Shown here piece after piece: positions 33,907 to 46,228 of a stretch of DNA of 64,000 bases; position 1 is the stretch's first letter; every line of letters begins with the position of its first letter. The DNA comes from Heracleum sosnowskyi (taxonomy: Eukaryota; Streptophyta; Magnoliopsida; Apiales; Apiaceae), in NCBI GenBank assembly GCA_030848705.1, contig CM061240.1, forward strand, positions 23,083,001 to 23,147,000. The letters run 5' to 3'. The position numbers and the translations under genes were made by a program. Below the pieces are notes generated by a model. That model was not told the DNA's origin and did not search any database. It saw only the letters and a program-made list of their open reading frames with translations.

Positions 33907-36900
33907 TCACTTAGCTTGAGATCTCCTCTTCCGTCTTGCTGCATCCTCTCTTTTGAGAGCTTCTGCCAAGCAGCTTCTTAGACTTTCTACAAGAGAAATT
34001 TCAGCAGCAGACACTGCATCATCCTCTACTTCATCAATGATCTTCTTTATGGAAGGGGATATGAGAGAACTAACATCCCTGAGATTCAGCCATTGCTCTA
34101 TATCATATGGATAGGTTCTGAAATGAAGTTCTTCATTAATGAGCTTGAATCTTCTTCCAGGATAAGCATTGAGAGACTTCCTTCTTTGCTTGTCCAGTTT
34201 TGAGTCTTCTCCTTTTCTCCCTTCCAATAACTTCTCTATCTTATCAGAACAAATCTGTTCCAAGGGATGAATTGAACCAGCTACCATATACTATAAATCC
34301 TTCAGAGTGGATGTTTTAAGCTTATGCAAGCTGCAAACATAGATTTCTTCTTTTAGGAACTTGACTCTTAGGGGATTTTCCAGCATATATGGTTGATAAT
34401 TTGGAGCTTCACTTTCTGCCTTGTTAGAGGCCTTGTGTTTTTCCAGTAATTCAGCTTCCTTCTTATCAAGTTCTGACTGAGTTTGAGAATATTCAGAAGA
34501 TTCAGGTTGTTTGCTTGGCTTGGGTTCCCCTTCCTTAGTTGGTTGGGTTTGCCCTTCTTCTGTGGGTAAGTCATCAAACTCATAGTACCAGTGGTATGGT
34601 ATAGGAGAGGCTGGGAGATCAGTAAGAATATCAGCATCATCAAAATCTGCAAAGTTATAGCCAAATTTCTGATAAAATTCAGCATCCCTATCTGCCTGAT
34701 ATTTTAGAACATGTTCCATGACAGCCTTTGAAACATCATCATAGCTCTCCAGCAACTCTACCATTCTCTCCAGGTAGAAGAAATCAATTCTTCTTTTATC
34801 TATGGTTGATTCACTTTTCTTGGTTGATATGGCTACCAGATTGAAGTCCTTGTCAATCTTGGCTGACCTTGATTCTGCCCACCACAGAATGTACTCAGTG
34901 GCCTCTTGATTTGCATCCAGCTTAACCTCAACGCTCTTGATTTCTCTTGATTGCATTTGTTGAATCTTAAGACTGTTGGGAGGAATTGATTGAATTGGCT
35001 TTTTGAGATTCCTGCCAAATCCAGTGGCCTTTTCCTTTCCTGAGTACTTGTGCTTCCCTGTTGGTTTCTGTCTAGTAAACCATGCCTTAGCTTTAGCTTT
35101 CAGTCTTTTGGACTTGACAGTAGCCTTGGTTTCATCCTTGACAGAACCTTCCTTGACAGTATCCTTGTCGACAACATCTTTCAAGACAGCATCTTCTATG
35201 ACAGTATCTTTGTCGACAGTACCTTTGGTGACAGCATCTTTTTCAGCATTTATGCAGTCAATAGCACATCTAAGAATGCTTGCCTCCAAAGCTTCCAGTA
35301 TTCTTGACTCCTCTTCATCTGTTGCACCAGCATCTTTCTTTTCCTGGCTAGGAGTTTCTTCATTGCCTTCATTCTGAGATTGAATACCAGTATTCCCAGA
35401 ATTGCTTCCACCAGCATTTCCAGCTTTTCCAGAAGCTTCACCACCTCCATCCTCACCATCTTCATCATCATCATCATCATCATGGGGAGGAATGTTATAG
35501 AAGCAACTTCCACCTTGATCATTTCTTTTGGCATTGGCTCTAGTGATTAGCTCCTTCATTCTAGCTCCCAGTGCCTTGTCTCTCAACACCAGCATTTTGT
35601 AGATTTCTTGAACAGCATGAACTCTTCCTGGATTGGCATTTGAACTGAGTATTCCATCTAGTACCTTCAGAATTGACTTGGTTTCCATTTTGGATGGGCT
35701 ACCAATATTCATGAAGCTGTTCCTTCTTGTGCCATCCTTAGTTTTAGATCTGTAGAAAACACATGGTGGATTTGAGTAGACTTCAGGTAGCTTCTGCATG
35801 ATCAGGTTCTGGATTTGCACATCCAATATTTCATTGAATGGTGTTTGAGTTGCCCTGATCTTTCCCTTCAAAGCACACAACACCTTTGCTGGCAGACTCT
35901 GCAATAGCTGCATTGTGATGAAATAAGATATGCCAGAAGTTAGATAAATACTTATAGCCCATCTTTTCTCATCATTCACCATTACACTGACACTGGTAAT
36001 TTGTTCCTTTAACAGTTTTGTGGTGTTGGTTGGACGGTTGCAAGGAGCATTCATTGCTTCTTCCACCAAACTGCTAAACTTACTGTCATGGTTGTGTAAT
36101 GTGCTCTCCCTGTAATCCACCATCAAGACATTGGCTTCCTCTTGATCATACTCAGTACCATTGGACCAAGTAGTTCCTTTATGGATGGATTCAGGCAGTT
36201 TCCCTTTACCTTTCCCAAGTTTGTTTTGTTCCTCCATTTCTCTCCATTTCTTCTGTAGAGCAGTTTCTTGAGTTTCTTGAGTAGGTTCTCTAATCACCAC
36301 AGGAGGCAAGATTGGATGTCTAGATGCAGGTCTTCTTTGCAATGCATCTTGAGTTTCCTTTGACATTAACACCCTTTCTCCATCCATTTCCACTTCAACA
36401 GGCTTTTCAGCTTTATCCTGTGGTTTTGCACTGCTTGGTTTGACTTGCTCCCCCTTAGACATTGCTTTCCTTTTAGCTCCCCCTCTGGTCTTCACAGCTA
36501 CAGGCTCCCCCTGAGTTCCACCTGATTCTTGAATAGGCAATGATTCTGATCTTAATACCTTCTCCCCCTTAGTTGAGTTGGCAACTACCAGGTCAGTAAG
36601 GAACTGAATAGAGAGCTGAGTAGCAGCAAAACCATCAACCACCAGTTGAGAGAGAGAGAGTCCAGTTTGGAGTCCAAAGTAACACACTGTCCTTCAAGAG
36701 CTGCAATCCTGTTACCAAAAGTAGCAGAGGGGCCACCAGACCTTAACCTTCTTGGAGGGGAAGGAAAAGACAGGGGCTTGGAGGCTATGGGGGTTCTCAC
36801 ACTCTCAGGGTGTTTTTGAGTGATCTCATCACCCCTCACAGTTTGACTCTCAAGGCCTAGTGCCTGAATAGTGTGGGCTCCCTCAATATCTCTCTGGACA

Positions 36901-38966
36901 TGCTCAAGTCCCTCTCCTTTTGCCAGCTCATTTGGCTGCCTCTCATTTTTATGCTCACCTCTCTTTTCTTTTATCTCTCTTTTCTTTTGCACACCCTCAC
37001 TCAACCTAGATGCATGGGTATGAGCAGTACTTACATGCATGGAAGGAGAAGATTTAGAATGTACCTTTAGGAGTTTGGCAAGAGGTAGGTCATCATCAGA
37101 GGCATCCTCAACAAGTACAGCATCAAAATTAGGCTGGGAAGGCTGGACAGCATCTTGAGTAGGAATGGTACTGTCAGTTGGAGTCTGGACAACAGGTTCT
37201 GGCATGACAGCATCTTTGGGAGGTGGAGTGACAGTAGGTTCTGTAGTGACAGTATCTTTCTCTCCACCTTTGACAGTAGCTGTGCCCAGGACAGTAGCAT
37301 CCCCAGTGTCTTTGACAGCAACAGAGGCTGTGACAACATCTTCCTGAAGGTAAGATGCTCCTTGGAGATCAGACAAAGTGTTGGCTGTTTCATTTTCTGA
37401 CAAAATACCACTTTGCCCTAGCTCAGTGTTTGGAGGAGTGGTGTCCATCTCACTTTGAGAAATGGGTTCTTGTGGACCACTAGATGGGGGCTCATCCATG
37501 ATTGGAGATGGATGATCAAAACCTGAAGGGTTGGGACTGTCCCCTTCTCTAGGTTGTGGAGAAGAAACAAAAGAATGTGTAGGGAAGGAAGAAGGTGAAA
37601 GTGTAGTAGAGAGTGGGGGCTGATTCACAGATGAAACATGTGAACCATCAATAGGAGTAGAGAAATCCTCACTGTGCCCTAACTCACTGTGTGTTTCTTC
37701 AAGTGGGGGTATCTCAGGTTGGGAACCATGAGTTTGTGCAGACTCTGTACAGGGTGCCTTGGGAGACAGGCCAATTTCAATAGAAGCACCTTGTTGAGAA
37801 GGCACATCTAGGGAGGAGTTTATTTCCCTGGTTTCCTCTACAGTCTTTTGGGAGACTGCAGGGTGGCTGACAGTGGTTTTGGTCCTCCTAGCTCTCTTCT
37901 TCTTAGGCTCAGGGGAAACCACTGTGGGTTCTGTGTGACTACCTTCCTTATGTGCTGCACTAGGTGCAGTGTCTCCCTCTTGACTAACAGAGCTACCACC
38001 AACATCAGCTTCTAAGGATCTTTTTCTGGATTCTTGCAAGGCTTCTCTTTGGGCTTTGGGAAGTCTAGAGGGCCTAGGCTGAGTGTATGGTGTTGAATGT
38101 GGGTTAACTGAATTTGGGTCTAATTCAGCTTCATCCTCAAGAGAAAAAGAATCATAACCAGTAGGTAATGGATAATCAAGGTTGGACACTTGATCAACCA
38201 TGTGCTGAGTGAAGCAAAGTGGAATATGTGCATTTAGATCCTGTGAAGATAACAGTGTGTGTGTGTTCTTTTTCAAGACAGAGCAGACCTCTAGACGAGG
38301 GGCATCATTATTAAAATCACAGAAAGAATTGATACACATCATAAGAAAGCGAGGGTAGTGTGATACCTGCTTACCTATGGCAGCTTTGAGTTGTGCCATG
38401 AGGAGAGCTCCAACATTCACCTTGTATCCATGGACAAGAGAATGTGTCAGTTTCTTGATGTAGGAGGGTATCCCATTCCAGCCTGTGGACTTGGTAGAGA
38501 ACACCTTGACCATTGCATCAAAGATCATGCTCCACTCCTTCCTTAGATACTTCCTGTCCATTTCACCAGACAGGTACCACTTGGTTGTTCCCTCTTCGAG
38601 AATAGGGCCTGCATACCCAATCTTCAAGAAGAGCTTCTTCAGAGTGTCATCATTAGCAAGTGGAGCAAAGTTTTGTCCTTCTTCCAGTGTAATTCCAAGA
38701 GCAGTATTGATGACCTCAGCTGTGAGAATGTATTGTTGCCCATTAATCTTGAATTCAATAGCTGGGTTTTCACCCACAGTTAGAGCAACAGCAGTTCGCC
38801 AAAATTCCTCAAGTTTGTCTAGGTCGAGATGTGGAGTTGAGGTAATGGCTGAACGAAGATAGGACTTGTTCAAGAAAAACACCAGTCCTTTGAAACCTTC
38901 ACCAGCATCATTTGGGGAAAAGATGCCAGCAAAGTTTGTTTGAGAGAGAGACTGTTTGGGGGCCAT
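33907..38966 (-). pseudogene. SIRE-1 ORF3: very long third ORF, two lesions
   Basis: About 1,685 codons downstream of pol, in the position of the env-like gene of SIRE elements. The N-terminal ~240 residues form a domain I know from third ORFs of related plant elements (LDKLEEFWRTAVAL, EFKINGQQYILTAEVINTAL, HYPRFLMMCINSF). The middle is Ser/Pro/Thr/Glu-rich and repeats DTV/DAV, encoded by the GACAG motif. A Glu/Asp/Lys-rich C-terminal part follows. The frame changes between 36687 and 36585, at or near a GA run (about 36648-36660), and a TAG at 34291-34293 interrupts the end. I saw no clear signal peptide or membrane segment, so calling it an envelope is not justified. Confidence 0.7.
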
Positions 38967-38999
38967 GGAGATTTCAAGAAAAGAAGAAAGTGAGAAAGT

Positions 39000-39460
39000 A
39001 GCTTTTTGCTTGAAGAAAAGTATTTTGCCTTGAGTTTTGTGAGAGTGATATGTCTGAGTAACTGGAGAATAAATATGGGTATCTCAAACGTTTGCTTAAA
39101 AAGTGGAGTTAAAGGACGTGTCTTAACCCACTCTCTTAACACGTGAGTTACTGCCCGTTATTCACTGTCAATCGTGGGGTGAATATCCAATTACAACGGT
39201 CCACTATTGTTGACAGTAACCTGTGCGCTAGAAACAATCTGTCAGTAAGAAGTGGTGGTGACAGTAGGTTTTGCGCGACAGCAACTATTGCGCAAAAACT
39301 TGCTGTCACCGTTAAGCATATGAATGACAGTATCCTTTACAAGTCTTGACAGAAAGTCTTTTCCTGCTGTCAAGAAGGTTGCTGTCAAGAAACACATGAC
39401 AGTATTCTTCTTAACGACAGTAACTTCGATTAGGAAATGGTTCTGTCATGAACTTATTAG
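39000..39460 (-). promoter_or_regulatory. ORF3 leader and GACAG motif cluster of SIRE-1
   Basis: On the minus strand, the ~100 bases before the ORF3 ATG contain a TATTTATT box and a CT-rich leader ending GAAATCTCC-ATGG. Upstream, 39170-39450 holds about a dozen GACAGTA or GCTGTCA words in both orientations. The arrangement resembles a promoter with an upstream element; activity is not shown. Confidence 0.35.
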
Positions 39461-39632
39461 AATGCTTGATTCATACACTTAACTTAATATTGACAAATTA
39501 TGGATTTAGCAATGTAATCTTTTGAACACAGATATTAAGCAATTAACACAGACAAATCATAAACTCAGTAACCACAAAAACAGGAACTTTTATTATTAGT
39601 AATAAAATCATTAAAATTGAACATTGAGTACA

Positions 39633-39893
39633 TCATTCTATGATTTTATTAACTAGTTCTAAGACTTCTTCCTTAATCTCTTCTTTAGAGCGGCCTTCTT
39701 TTTCAAGAAGTGCCTGAAGCTCCTTCTCTTCTTCCACAGCCTTGGCCTCCTCTTCCTTAGCCTTGGCCTCCTTTTCCTCGTCTATCTCATCGAGGGCATC
39801 CAAAAGCACCTCGAAGAGCTCCTCAATCTCTTCATTGTAGGGTTCACTATCACACTTCTTTAGACCAACTTCGATTCCTACTTTGTTTTCCAT
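39633..39893 (-). CDS. Small acidic coiled-coil ORF between pol and ORF3 of SIRE-1
   Basis: An uninterrupted 86-codon ORF in the pol-ORF3 spacer. It begins MENKVGIEVGLKKCDSEPYN and continues with Glu/Lys-rich heptad-like sequence (LDEIDEEKEAKAKEEE, LVNKIIE) that should form a coiled coil. A TATAAATTA sequence lies about 50 bases before the ATG. SIRE-2 has nothing similar between pol and ORF3. Function unknown; it may be an acquired gene or a low-complexity accident. Confidence 0.45.
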   Translation of the reverse strand: MENKVGIEVGLKKCDSEPYNEEIEELFEVLLDALDEIDEEKEAKAKEEEAKAVEEEKELQALLEKEGRSKEEIKEEVLELVNKIIE

Positions 39894-40298
39894 TATTCAC
39901 TTTAAAACTGAGAGCAGACTGGTGAAACCTAAGGATAATTTATAGGCAAAACCGTCTAAGGGTTAAAGTCTAATGGTCAACAGTTAGAGTACCCATACAA
40001 CTACCACAAAAGTAATTAATGGTCGTGTCCTCCTTTAATCCTACAGATTAATGCAAAAGAGTGTGAAAGTCCAATGGAACAGATTTTTAACTCTCAAACT
40101 TAACGGATAACCACATTAAAGTCATACACGGTTTAAAAGTATGAGACTGGCACAAAATACTGACATGAGAAGTCAAATCAACACATGCTGTCACATAACA
40201 GACATAAACCAAGTAGACAGTAACTTCTCTTGACAGCAGGTTTGAAGTTGCTGTCATGAGCTTCAATAAGAATTGAAAATTTAGAAACCTTAGTAAAA

Positions 40299-43200
40299 TT
40301 AACATACCAGATTCAGCATTCCCAATTCACTTACCAACCTGTTGAAGGTTGCTTCATCCAATGGCTTAGTGAAGATGTCAGCAAGTTGCTTGTCAGTTGG
40401 GACATAAATCAGCTTCACAGTTCCTTGTTCAACATGCTCTCTGATAAAGTGATGTCTTATATCAATGTGCTTTGTCCTAGAGTGTTGAACTGGATTGTCT
40501 GAGATGGCTATGGCACTAGTGTTGTCACAGTAAATAGGAATTTCTCTTAACACTAGACCATAATCTAGAAGTTGACTTTTCATCCATAGAATTTGTGCAC
40601 AGCAACTGCCTGCAGCAATGTACTCAGCTTCTGCAGTTGAGGTAGAAACTGAATGCTGCTTCTTGCTAAACCATGAGACCAATCTTCCACCAAGAAATTG
40701 ACAGCTACCAGTAGTACTCTTTCTGTCAATCTTGCATCCAGCATAGTCTGAGTCTGAGTAACCAATTAGATCAAATCCAGTATTCTTAGGATACCAAAGG
40801 CCTAGGTTAGGAGTGCCTTTTAAGTATCTAAAGATTCTCTTGATGGCTACCAAGTGTGACTCCTTTGGATCACTTTGAAACCTTGCACAAAGACATGTAG
40901 CAAACATGATGTCAGGTCTGCTAGCAGTTAGGTATAGGAGGGATCCTACCATGCCTCTATAAGTGCTTGAGTCAACTTTCTTTCCTTTAGGATCAAGATC
41001 CAGACTAGTTGCTGTGGACATTGGTGTCCTTGCAGGAGATGAATCTTCCAAGTTGAACTTTTTGAGAAGTTCCTTGATATACTTAGCTTGACTTATGAAG
41101 ATTCCATCAGTTTGTTGAAGAATTTGTAACCCTAGAAAGAATGACAATTCTCCCATCATGCTCATCTCATATTTGTTACTCATGAGATGGGAAAACTTCT
41201 CACACAGCTTCTCATTTGTAGAACCAAAAATGATATCATCCACATAAATTTGTACCAGAATGATGTCCTTGCCATGATGCTTGTAGAAAAGTGTCTTGTC
41301 CACAACTCCTCTGGTAAACTGGTTTTCCAGAAGAAAGGTGGAAAGTGTGTCATACCATGCCCTGGGTGCTTGCTTTAGTCCATACAAAGCTTTGAAGAGT
41401 TAGTACACAAAATTATGCATTTCAGCATCCTCAAACCCTGGTGGCTGTTCCACATACACTTCTTCTTCCAGATCTCCATTTAGAAAGGCACTTTTGACAT
41501 CCATCTGAAATACTTTGAAGTTGCAGTGTGCAGCATAAGCTAGAAAGATTCTTATAGCTTCAAGTCTGGCAACAGGAGCAAATGTCTCATCATAATCTAT
41601 TCCCTCCTGTTGACAGTAACCTTTAGCCACTAGCCTTGCTTTGTTCCTTGTCACCAATCCATTTTCATCAAGTTTGTTTCTGAAAACCCACTTGGTCTCA
41701 ATAACTGACTTTCCCTTAGGTCTTGGAACCAATTTCCATACATTGTTTCTTTCAAACTGATTTAGCTCTTCTTGCATGGCTATCACCCAGTCAGAATCCA
41801 ACAATGCTTCATCAATTGTCTTGGGTTCCATTTGTGACAGGAAGCATGAGAACATTCTGTCAGCAGAGACTTTGTTCCTTGTCCTCACTCCAGAATTAGG
41901 ATCACCAATGATAAGGTCATTTGTGTGATCCTTGGTCCACCTGGTGATTCTGGGCAAGCTACTTGATTGAACAGGAACATTTGCTTCAGCTTGTTGAGTT
42001 GAATGCTCATCAATTCCATTATCTCCACCATGTTCTTCATTGTCTCCAGAGTCATCACTGTTCTGAATGTTAGATGTTATGGTGTGTGATTGAGCTGGAG
42101 TTTGATTGACAGTAGTGGTGTTGACAGCATCTTTGTCAACTTCAACAATTTGAGTGAAGCTAGGTTCTTCATCTACAATCTCCTCAGCTTCCAGGTATCC
42201 TTGATTCTCAAATCTGAATGTCTGCATCTTTCCTTCTTCATGCAGTCCTGGAAACTTGGTTTCATCAAATGTGACATTAACACTTTCTTCAATAATCCTG
42301 TGTTCCATAACATAAACTCTATAGGCAGTCCTTTCTGTGCTGTAACCCATGAATAATCCTTCAAGAGCCTTGGTGTCAAATTTTCCTTTCTTCTCATGGT
42401 TGTCTTTCATCATAAAGCATTTGCTCCCAAACACATGAAAATATTTGACAGTAGGTTTCTTTCCAGTTAACAGACAGTAATGAGTACTTGCATGAGTTTT
42501 GTTGATCATGGTTCTGTTCTGAGTATAACAGGCTGTGTTGATAGCTTCAGCCCAGAAATATGTTGGCAACTTAGCATCATGCAACATAGTTCTAGCTGCT
42601 TCAATGAGAGTCCTGTTCTTTCTTTCTACAACTCCATTCTGCTGTGGAGTTCTTGCAGCAGAGAATTGTTGTACAATTCCTTCATCTTTACAGAAATTTC
42701 CAAGTGTGGCATTTCTGAATTCTGTACCATTGTCACTCCTCAAGATTTGAACTTTTGAGTTTGGGGTTCTATCAAGAACTCTGACTTGATCAATAATCAC
42801 TTGAGCAGCTTCATCTTTGGATTCAAGAAATTTCACCCAAGTGTACCTTGAGTAATCATCCACCATTACTAAGGCATACCTCTTTCTGGCCATAGATGGT
42901 ACATTGACTGGTCCAAAGAGGTCCATGTGAATTAACTTGAGTGCTTCTGTGTTGGTGTTTACTTGCTTGGACTTGTGCACAACTCTTCTCAGTTTGCCCA
43001 TTTGACAATCTTCACACAGTCCTTCTTGACAGAATTCCTGTTGGGGCAAACCTCTCACTAACTCCTTCTTCATCAGAATATTCATTGTCTTGAAGTTGAG
43101 ATGTGAGAGTTTCCTGTGCCAAAGCATACTGTCACCAATAGTAGCTTTACTGTAAAAACAGTAAACTTTATCCTTCTTTGTTGAGCTTAGATCAGCAACA

Positions 43201-43547
43201 AACAAGCTTCCTTTTCTGACCCCTTTTAGAGAGAGGCTTCCATCCTTCTTGTGATAGATGTTGCACACCATCATGTCAAAGTCAACCTTAAATCCTCTGT
43301 CACTGAATTGGCTGACACTGAGTAGGTTGTGCTTCAATCCATCCACAAGAGCAATATCTTCAATGACAACATTTCCAATTTCCAGACAGCCATATCCCAC
43401 TGTGTAACCCTTGCTGTTGTCTCCAAAGGTTATGATTGGGCCAGCTTTCTCTACATAATGTGATAGCAGGGCTTTATCACCTGTCATGTGTCTTGAGCAA
43501 CCACTGTCAATTATCCACATGACCTGATTTTTCTTCTTACCCTGCAA
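40299..43547 (-). pseudogene. SIRE-1 pol: protease, integrase, RT, RNase H, one nonsense codon
   Basis: Protease WIIDSGCSRHMTG lies at the start. The HHCC region of pre-integrase follows (WHRKLSHLNF, CEDCQMGK). The integrase core has Asp in HMDLFGPVNV, Asp in RSDNGTEF and Glu in GVVERKNR. RT begins VWKLVPRPKGKS and carries YVDDIIFGS. RNase H has GYSDSDYAGCKIDRKS and CDNTSAIA. A single TAA at 41400-41402, just before KALYGLKQAPRAW, interrupts RT. The linker between integrase and RT (near 42105-42140) contains GACAG motif copies. The frame is the same as the last part of gag, separated by a TAG. Confidence 0.9.
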
Positions 43548-43559
43548 AACAGAATGTTT

Positions 43560-46177
43560 CTAAGTTGCATATGGTACCCAATCTTTGTTGGGTCCTGCAG
43601 TTTCAGTGTTTCCTGAGTTTCTTTCAGTCACAACATCACAAGCATTATCAAAGACTTCCTGTTTGACTTCTCTTTTCACCCACTTAGGTTTAGAATTGGA
43701 CTTGGTCCTTTTCTTAGTGGATGAAGCCTCTTTGCTGTTGCCAGCAGGCTCAGAAGTCTCAACAGTGTTTAGGTATGAGCATTTTTCAGTAGAGAGAACA
43801 GGTAAGTTAAAGCATGTACTCATGGCAGTGATTTTGCATGGCATACAATCAATGTTATTACAGACACTCATAGTTCTATGCATAAGGGGGTTCTGTGTAA
43901 GTTACCATTGAGTTCAGTTGCATTGATCTTATCCTCAATTGGTTTCTTACAAACATGTGTTAAGTGATGTGTAGATCCACAGTTATTGCATAGTTTCCTA
44001 GAAGCACCTCCAACATTAGTGTATCCATTTCCTTTATTGACACCTACCTTACCATTCCTGTTTCTAGACTTGGGAGTTACTGGATTGACAGTATGTTCAG
44101 AAGTTGCTGTCGAACTATCCTTGACAGTATCTTTTATTCCTACTGTCTTGACAGAAGGTTTAAAAGTTACTGTCTTGGAATCATTCTTGACAGTATCTTT
44201 GAAAGATTCTGTCTTGCCAATCGTGACAGCATCCTTTGAACTTACTGTCTGATTGCTTGGTAAGTTTACTGTCTTGGGGATTGTGACAGTACCCTTTCCT
44301 TCCTTGAATGTGCTGTCAACACCTTCATCCTCATCACGAATTTCTTGTTTGATGATCATGGCTTCTTCATCAAACTCAATTTCAGCAGCTTTGAAAATAG
44401 GAGTTTTAACTTTCTTGAGAATGGTGGGTTTGACAGCAGCAATTCCAGGACAATCTTGAATCACAGTTTCCTTTCCAGGTCTTCTACCATAAGAAAAACC
44501 TATACCAACAGACTAATTTTCTGTATGCTTATCATTGTAATCCTGAACTATCTTTGATGAGTTTCTATAGACCTTAATCTTAAATTCATTTTCAGCAATC
44601 TCATTCCTCAGGAATTCCTCAACCTCCTTAGCACATTTTAATTCATTTTTAAGTTTAGCATTCTCTTGAGCTAAAGAGCCTAGTGAACTGGTTTTGAGAA
44701 AAAGAGAATCATTTTCAGACTGAAGTGTTTCATTTAGCTTACTTAGTCTAGAGATTTCCTCATTAGCAGCAGATAAGCTAGTATAGACATTGAACATTTC
44801 AGCACTTAAGTCTTTAATGGTTTTCTTATACTCATCAGTAGACATATCAAGTAAGACAAGTGAAGGTACCTGACTTGAAGGTGTTGATGCTACCTCATCA
44901 GTGCTAGCCATGAGAGCTAGGTTGACATATTCTTCCTCTTCTTCATCATCAGAATCATCCCAACACTTTCCTTCAGCCACATAGGCTCTACCTTGATTTT
45001 TCTTGGAGTATCCACCAGTTCCTTTCTCATATCTTTGAACCTATTTGGGTCTTTTGCATTCAGTAGCAAAATGACCAGGTTCTCCACAGTTGTAACATTT
45101 GAACTTTGATCTATCCACAAATCCAGTTTTGTATCCTCCTTTGGTTGAACTTCCCACAGCAGCCTTTGATGAGCTTCCTTTGCTGAACTTGGATGCTTGG
45201 CCTTGAGGCTTGTATGACCTATCCTTCTTGAACCTAAAGTTCTTGAACTTCTTGGCCATGTAAGCCATAGTAGGGTTGTCCATGCTTTCCAGTTCCTCCA
45301 TTGTGTAGAAGTCTTCGTCTTCCACATCTTTAAGCTGTAGTACCACTTTCTCATCATCTTCAACCACCTCTTCTATCTTCAAGGTCTGTGTTGGGGTTGA
45401 TTGTGTGATCTGTAGTTCTTCACTTGGCTGTGTGATCCTTGGCACATGTGCTACTAGGGCACTTGACATATTAGCCATCTTGTTCCTTGTTCCACTTTGT
45501 ATGGCTCTCTTTTGAAAGAGTTCGAGTTCATAAGATTTCAGAATACCATAAAGTGTCTCAAAGGTTATAGTGTTGAGATCTCTTCCTTCTCGTATGGCTG
45601 TTGTCTTGTGTTCAAGGTGATCAGGCAGTGTGAGCAGGAACTTGACATTTAATTCTTTTCTGTCATAGTACTTGCCATGTATCTGTAATTCAGTTAAGAG
45701 CTTACTGAACCTTTCAAACATGGAGGTTAAGTCTTCACCAGGCTTGGCCATGAATGCCTCATATTGAGATATTAGAATTTGCCTTTGGTTGCCCTTAACC
45801 TCTTCACTTCCTTCACAGAGTAAGGCTAACCTGATCCACATCTCCTTGGCTGATGTGCAGCTTATCACACTTCCACACATGGCTTTATCCAGCGTGAGAG
45901 AATCGAGCAAGATAAGTTGCAAATGATCATCTAGCACCATTTTCTCCTTTTCAGGTTCCAAGATTTCTGAGGGATCTTTGGGAACCCAATGTGCAGGAAT
46001 AATCTCACCATTCACTGTTGTGGCTTCAATTTCCTTTCTTGGAATGAAAGGACCATTCTCGAGTATACCTGGGTATAGTGGATTTGCAGCTTTGATAAAC
46101 AACAAGATTTTTCTTTTCCAAATGCTGTAGTTCTCTTTATCAAATGCTGGGATCTTGATACTGTTTGATTTCTGCAT
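43560..46177 (-). pseudogene. SIRE-1 gag: two zinc knuckles, two nonsense codons and a frame change
   Basis: Starts MQKSNSIKIPAFDKENYSIW, the typical copia gag opening. Zinc knuckle CYNCGEPGHFATEC lies near 45060-45100, and a second, CNNCGSTHHLTHVC, near 43940-43990. In-frame TAGs occur at 45041-45043 and 44513-44515. The frame changes near 43870-43890. The end is DWVPYAT and TAG, comparable to the SIRE-2 gag end. The segment 44060-44320 encodes a run of KTV/DTV repeats made by the GACAG motif. Confidence 0.85.
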
Positions 46178-46214
46178 TTTCTCCGGGATCTCAGATATGT
46201 ATGTTAATCTGAAA

Positions 46215-46226
46215 GCTTTGATACCA
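46215..46226 (-). other. Primer-binding site of SIRE-1
   Basis: On the minus strand TGGTATCAAAGC, two bases inside the LTR. One base differs from the site TGGTATCAGAGC seen in SIRE-2. The donor is the initiator-methionine tRNA by analogy. Confidence 0.8.
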
Positions 46227-46228
46227 GT

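Noticed and set aside
33907..38966. Calling SIRE-1 ORF3 an envelope protein
   Set aside because: The position fits, but I see no signal peptide, transmembrane segment or cleavage site.
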